The notes beneath the pieces are model-generated. The model ran no database searches, was not told the DNA's origin, and saw nothing but the letters and a program-made list of their open reading frames with translations. Below are positions 6,064 to 8,618 of a DNA stretch of 8,618 nt, in pieces. The position numbers were made by a program, and so were the translations under genes. Position 1 is the stretch's first letter; each line of letters begins with the position of its first letter. This DNA is from Pseudomonadota bacterium (lineage in GTDB: Bacteria > Pseudomonadota > Alphaproteobacteria > Rhizobiales > Hyphomicrobiaceae): contig JAEWIJ010000030.1 of NCBI GenBank assembly GCA_023387235.1, positions 1 through 8,618 of the forward strand, in the 5' to 3' direction.

Positions 6064-6459
6064 CTAGCCGATCTCGATCCTGCGTGCCTTGGCCGCCTCG
6101 GCTTTGGGTAAGGTCACCGTGAGGACACCCTCCTTCATCTCGGCGGTGATGGCGCTTTGATCGATCTTGTTGGACAGCGAAAAGGTGCGACGGTAGTGGC
6201 CGACGTTGTACTCCGTGTAGACGGGGTGCATGCCGTCATACTTCGAGAAATCCACGCGCCCCTCGACGACCAGAACGCCGCCTTCGACGCTAACGTCGAC
6301 ATTGCTCTTGTCGACACCGGGCATCTCGAGAACAACACTCAGGGCGGCCTCGGCCTCGAAGATGTCGGCACCGGGGATATAGGTGCGCGCCGATACGGTC
6401 GGCTCCTGCTTCGCCTCGAGTGCACGCTTCTGTTGAACTTGCAGCTCTTGCGGTGACAT
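6064..6459 (-). CDS. Hsp20 family small heat-shock protein (second of tandem pair)
   Basis: 131 aa. A polar N-terminal arm rich in Gln, Lys and Glu (residues 1-28) precedes the alpha-crystallin domain (about 30-120), with SVVLEMPGVDKSNVDVSVEGG, the HYRRTFSL strand and the hallmark AEMKEGVLTVTLPK at 106-119. It ends in an I-x-I tail, IEI at 128-130, used for oligomer assembly. Such proteins form oligomers that hold unfolding proteins without ATP and hand them to DnaK or GroEL. The ATG at 6459 is chosen because GGAGG lies six bases upstream; a TTG further up in the same frame would overlap the preceding gene. It starts 29 bases after the first Hsp20 gene, so the two form an operon. The two Hsp20s differ strongly in sequence, so this is not a recent duplication. 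Confidence 0.93.
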   Translation of the reverse strand: MSPQELQVQQKRALEAKQEPTVSARTYIPGADIFEAEAALSVVLEMPGVDKSNVDVSVEGGVLVVEGRVDFSKYDGMHPVYTEYNVGHYRRTFSLSNKIDQSAITAEMKEGVLTVTLPKAEAAKARRIEIG

Positions 6460-6488
6460 GGCTCGCCTCCGGAAATGGCTCGGGTCGG

Positions 6489-6902
6489 TCAACTAATGTG
6501 GATTGTGCGCGGCTTGTCGCTTTCCGCCCTCGGGATATGAAGGGCCAGCACGCCGTCGCGATACTCGGCCTTGATGCCGTCCGTGTCGATTTGCATGGGG
6601 ACGGTGATTGTGCGGTCGAACGAACCGCTCAACCGTTCGCGACGGTGGACGCTGACGCCCTCCGGATATGCGATCGACTTCTTGCCGGAGATCCTGATCG
6701 AGTTGTCCTTCGCCTGGATCTCCAGATCCCCCTTGTTCACACCCGGCACTTCGAGGATGGCGATCAAGCTGTCGCCCTGCTGGAATACGTTGATCGGCGG
6801 ATACGCCCCGCCACCGCCGGTGGCGCCGCGCAGCCAGTCGCTGTCCAACCGTGCTTCCAGGGCCTTCTGCAGGTCGAACAAAGCATCCAATGGATGATAC
6901 AT
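6489..6902 (-). CDS. Hsp20 family small heat-shock protein (first of tandem pair)
   Basis: 137 aa. A short amphipathic N-terminus (MYHPLDALFDLQKALEARLD) and a Gly-rich linker (26-33) precede the alpha-crystallin domain, with AILEVPGVNKGDLEIQAKDN, the RRERLSGSFDRTITVP strand and the family hallmark AEYRDGVLALHIP at 112-124. The C-terminal tail has the I-x-I motif IHI. ATP-independent holdase in the cytoplasm. AGGAG six bases before the ATG at 6902 fixes the start; the open frame extends far upstream, but that part has no binding site and no family similarity. It is the promoter-proximal member of the Hsp20 pair, behind a sigma-32-like promoter at 6961-6989. I saw no clear ROSE thermometer motif in the leader. 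Confidence 0.93.
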   Translation of the reverse strand: MYHPLDALFDLQKALEARLDSDWLRGATGGGGAYPPINVFQQGDSLIAILEVPGVNKGDLEIQAKDNSIRISGKKSIAYPEGVSVHRRERLSGSFDRTITVPMQIDTDGIKAEYRDGVLALHIPRAESDKPRTIHIS

Positions 6903-6960
6903 GGCCCACTCCTGTGAAATGTTGTCCCAACGGACGCTTGCGTAGTCCCCTCTGCGCCGA

Positions 6961-6989
6961 ATTTTGGGCGTGGCTCTGGCACGTTCAAG
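6961..6989 (-). promoter_or_regulatory. Sigma-32 (RpoH)-like heat-shock promoter for the Hsp20 pair
   Basis: On the minus strand CTTGAA (6989-6984) is followed after 15 bases by CCCAAAAT (6968-6961). This resembles the heat-shock sigma consensus CTTGAA, 13-17 bases, CCCCATnT. It lies 58 bases upstream of the first Hsp20 ATG, and the gene class fits heat-shock control. The -10 is imperfect. Confidence 0.6.
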
Positions 6990-7034
6990 GGCGTATGCCA
7001 AAGAAATTGTAGTCGGTCCCAAGGTTAGTCGTTG

Positions 7035-7048
7035 GCGAGCGCGCTCGC
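7035..7048. repeat. Perfect 14-bp palindrome GCGAGCGCGCTCGC with a nearby half-copy
   Basis: GCGAGCG and CGCTCGC form a perfect dyad. The word GCTCGCGC occurs at 7043-7050 and again at 7056-7063. The site lies about 45-60 bases upstream of the Hsp20 -35 box and about 70 bases after the stop of the 85-aa gene. No U-run follows on the minus strand, so it is a poor terminator; an operator site is possible. Confidence 0.5.
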
Positions 7049-7117
7049 GCCGATTGCTCGCGCTTGAGTCCAACCAACAGGCACGTGAAGGTACGCACCG
7101 CGGAACTCGGGTCGCTC

Positions 7118-7375
7118 CTAGTTGAGCGCTATGACCCAATTGGCGCTCTCTGGAAACTCCGGCGGCACCATGCCGTAACCCGCCAGCAGTTTATCGATAC
7201 CATCGCCGGTCTCCGGATCGAGCGTGCGTTCGATAATCGCAACCCCCGGCACCTGCTGCGCGAGCTGCTTTGCAAGGCCGCACGCCTCATCCTCTGCAAC
7301 GCAAATCATTGCTTGCCGGGCGCCGACGCGGGCCCCAACGCGCTCGAATGGCACCACGACGTACGCTGTCTGCAT
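7118..7375 (-). CDS. Small uncharacterised protein downstream of groEL
   Basis: 85 aa, beginning MQTAYVVVPFERV. I do not recognise a named family. The sequence is well-formed and soluble: a short strand (AYVVVPF), an ARQAMICVAEDEACGLAKQLAQQ helix, a VPGVAIIERT strand, then PETGDGIDKLL and a proline-rich end (VPPEFPESANW). This resembles small alpha/beta proteins annotated as hypothetical in Bradyrhizobium-type genomes, as I recall them. The only in-frame ATG is at 7375, with a weak GGGAAG binding site. It begins 57 bases after the groEL stop and just past the groEL terminator, so its expression probably depends on read-through or a weak own promoter. A stress-related role is suggested only by position. 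Confidence 0.7.
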   Translation of the reverse strand: MQTAYVVVPFERVGARVGARQAMICVAEDEACGLAKQLAQQVPGVAIIERTLDPETGDGIDKLLAGYGMVPPEFPESANWVIALN

Positions 7376-7389
7376 GTGCTTCCCAATGC

Positions 7390-7419
7390 AAAAGCGGGAG
7401 CCGGCAAATGCCGGCCCCC
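7390..7419 (-). terminator. Rho-independent terminator of groEL
   Basis: On the minus strand GGGGGCCGGC, loop ATTT, GCCGGCTCCC gives a 10-bp stem with one non-Watson-Crick position, followed by GC and TTTT. It starts 13 bases after the groEL stop. The T-run is short, so leakage into the 85-aa gene is likely. Confidence 0.75.
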
Positions 7420-7431
7420 GGCCTCGTGATC

Positions 7432-8618
<1,187 letters not shown>

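Noticed and set aside
6903..6960. ROSE-type RNA thermometer in the Hsp20 leader
   Set aside because: The leader can form small GGAC/GTCC hairpins, but I found no ROSE-like U-rich anti-Shine-Dalgarno segment facing AGGAG; a fold calculation would be needed.
6903..7139. N-terminal extension of the first Hsp20 up to 7139
   Set aside because: The extension is Arg-rich, unlike Hsp20 proteins, covers the promoter and overlaps the 85-aa gene; the ATG at 6902 has AGGAG at the right distance.

Overview
The window looks like a stress-response island from an alphaproteobacterium, most likely a Rhizobiales member close to Bradyrhizobium or the Nitrobacteraceae. This assignment rests on four things: GC-rich coding, the style of the GroEL and Hsp20 proteins, a well-formed EcfG-type promoter (that sigma factor is confined to Alphaproteobacteria), and insertion sequences of kinds common in Bradyrhizobium. 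No database search was possible, so the taxon is an inference.

Bases 1-2840 hold no intact gene. They contain two decayed insertion sequences. The first (about 229-1326, minus) is an IS110-family element of the IS1111 type, bounded by a perfect 14-bp inverted repeat, with a long non-coding end downstream of the transposase. The second (1446-2825, plus) is an IS1182-family element with imperfect terminal inverted repeats and a candidate GACCC target duplication. Both transposase genes have lost a central block of roughly 80-95 codons and changed frame at the junction. The IS1182 copy sits just past the stop codon of the histidine kinase gene.

Bases 2841-5476 hold a two-gene minus-strand operon. 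A double-domain KaiC-family ATPase is followed 2 nt later by an HWE-family histidine kinase with a degenerate receiver-like N-terminus. A match to the EcfG general-stress promoter (GGAAC, 16 nt, CGTT) lies about 95 nt upstream of kaiC. No kaiA or kaiB is present in the window.

Bases 5658-8618, all minus strand, hold the chaperone part. Read in the direction of transcription this is groEL (5' end outside the window), a hairpin terminator, an 85-aa unknown protein, a sigma-32-like promoter, two tandem Hsp20 genes, and a 73-aa Cys-motif protein. The layout suggests that protein-folding chaperones under heat-shock control adjoin a signalling pair under general-stress control. A plausible reading is that the kinase feeds stress or energy information, with KaiC as partner, into the general stress response. 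That functional link is inference.
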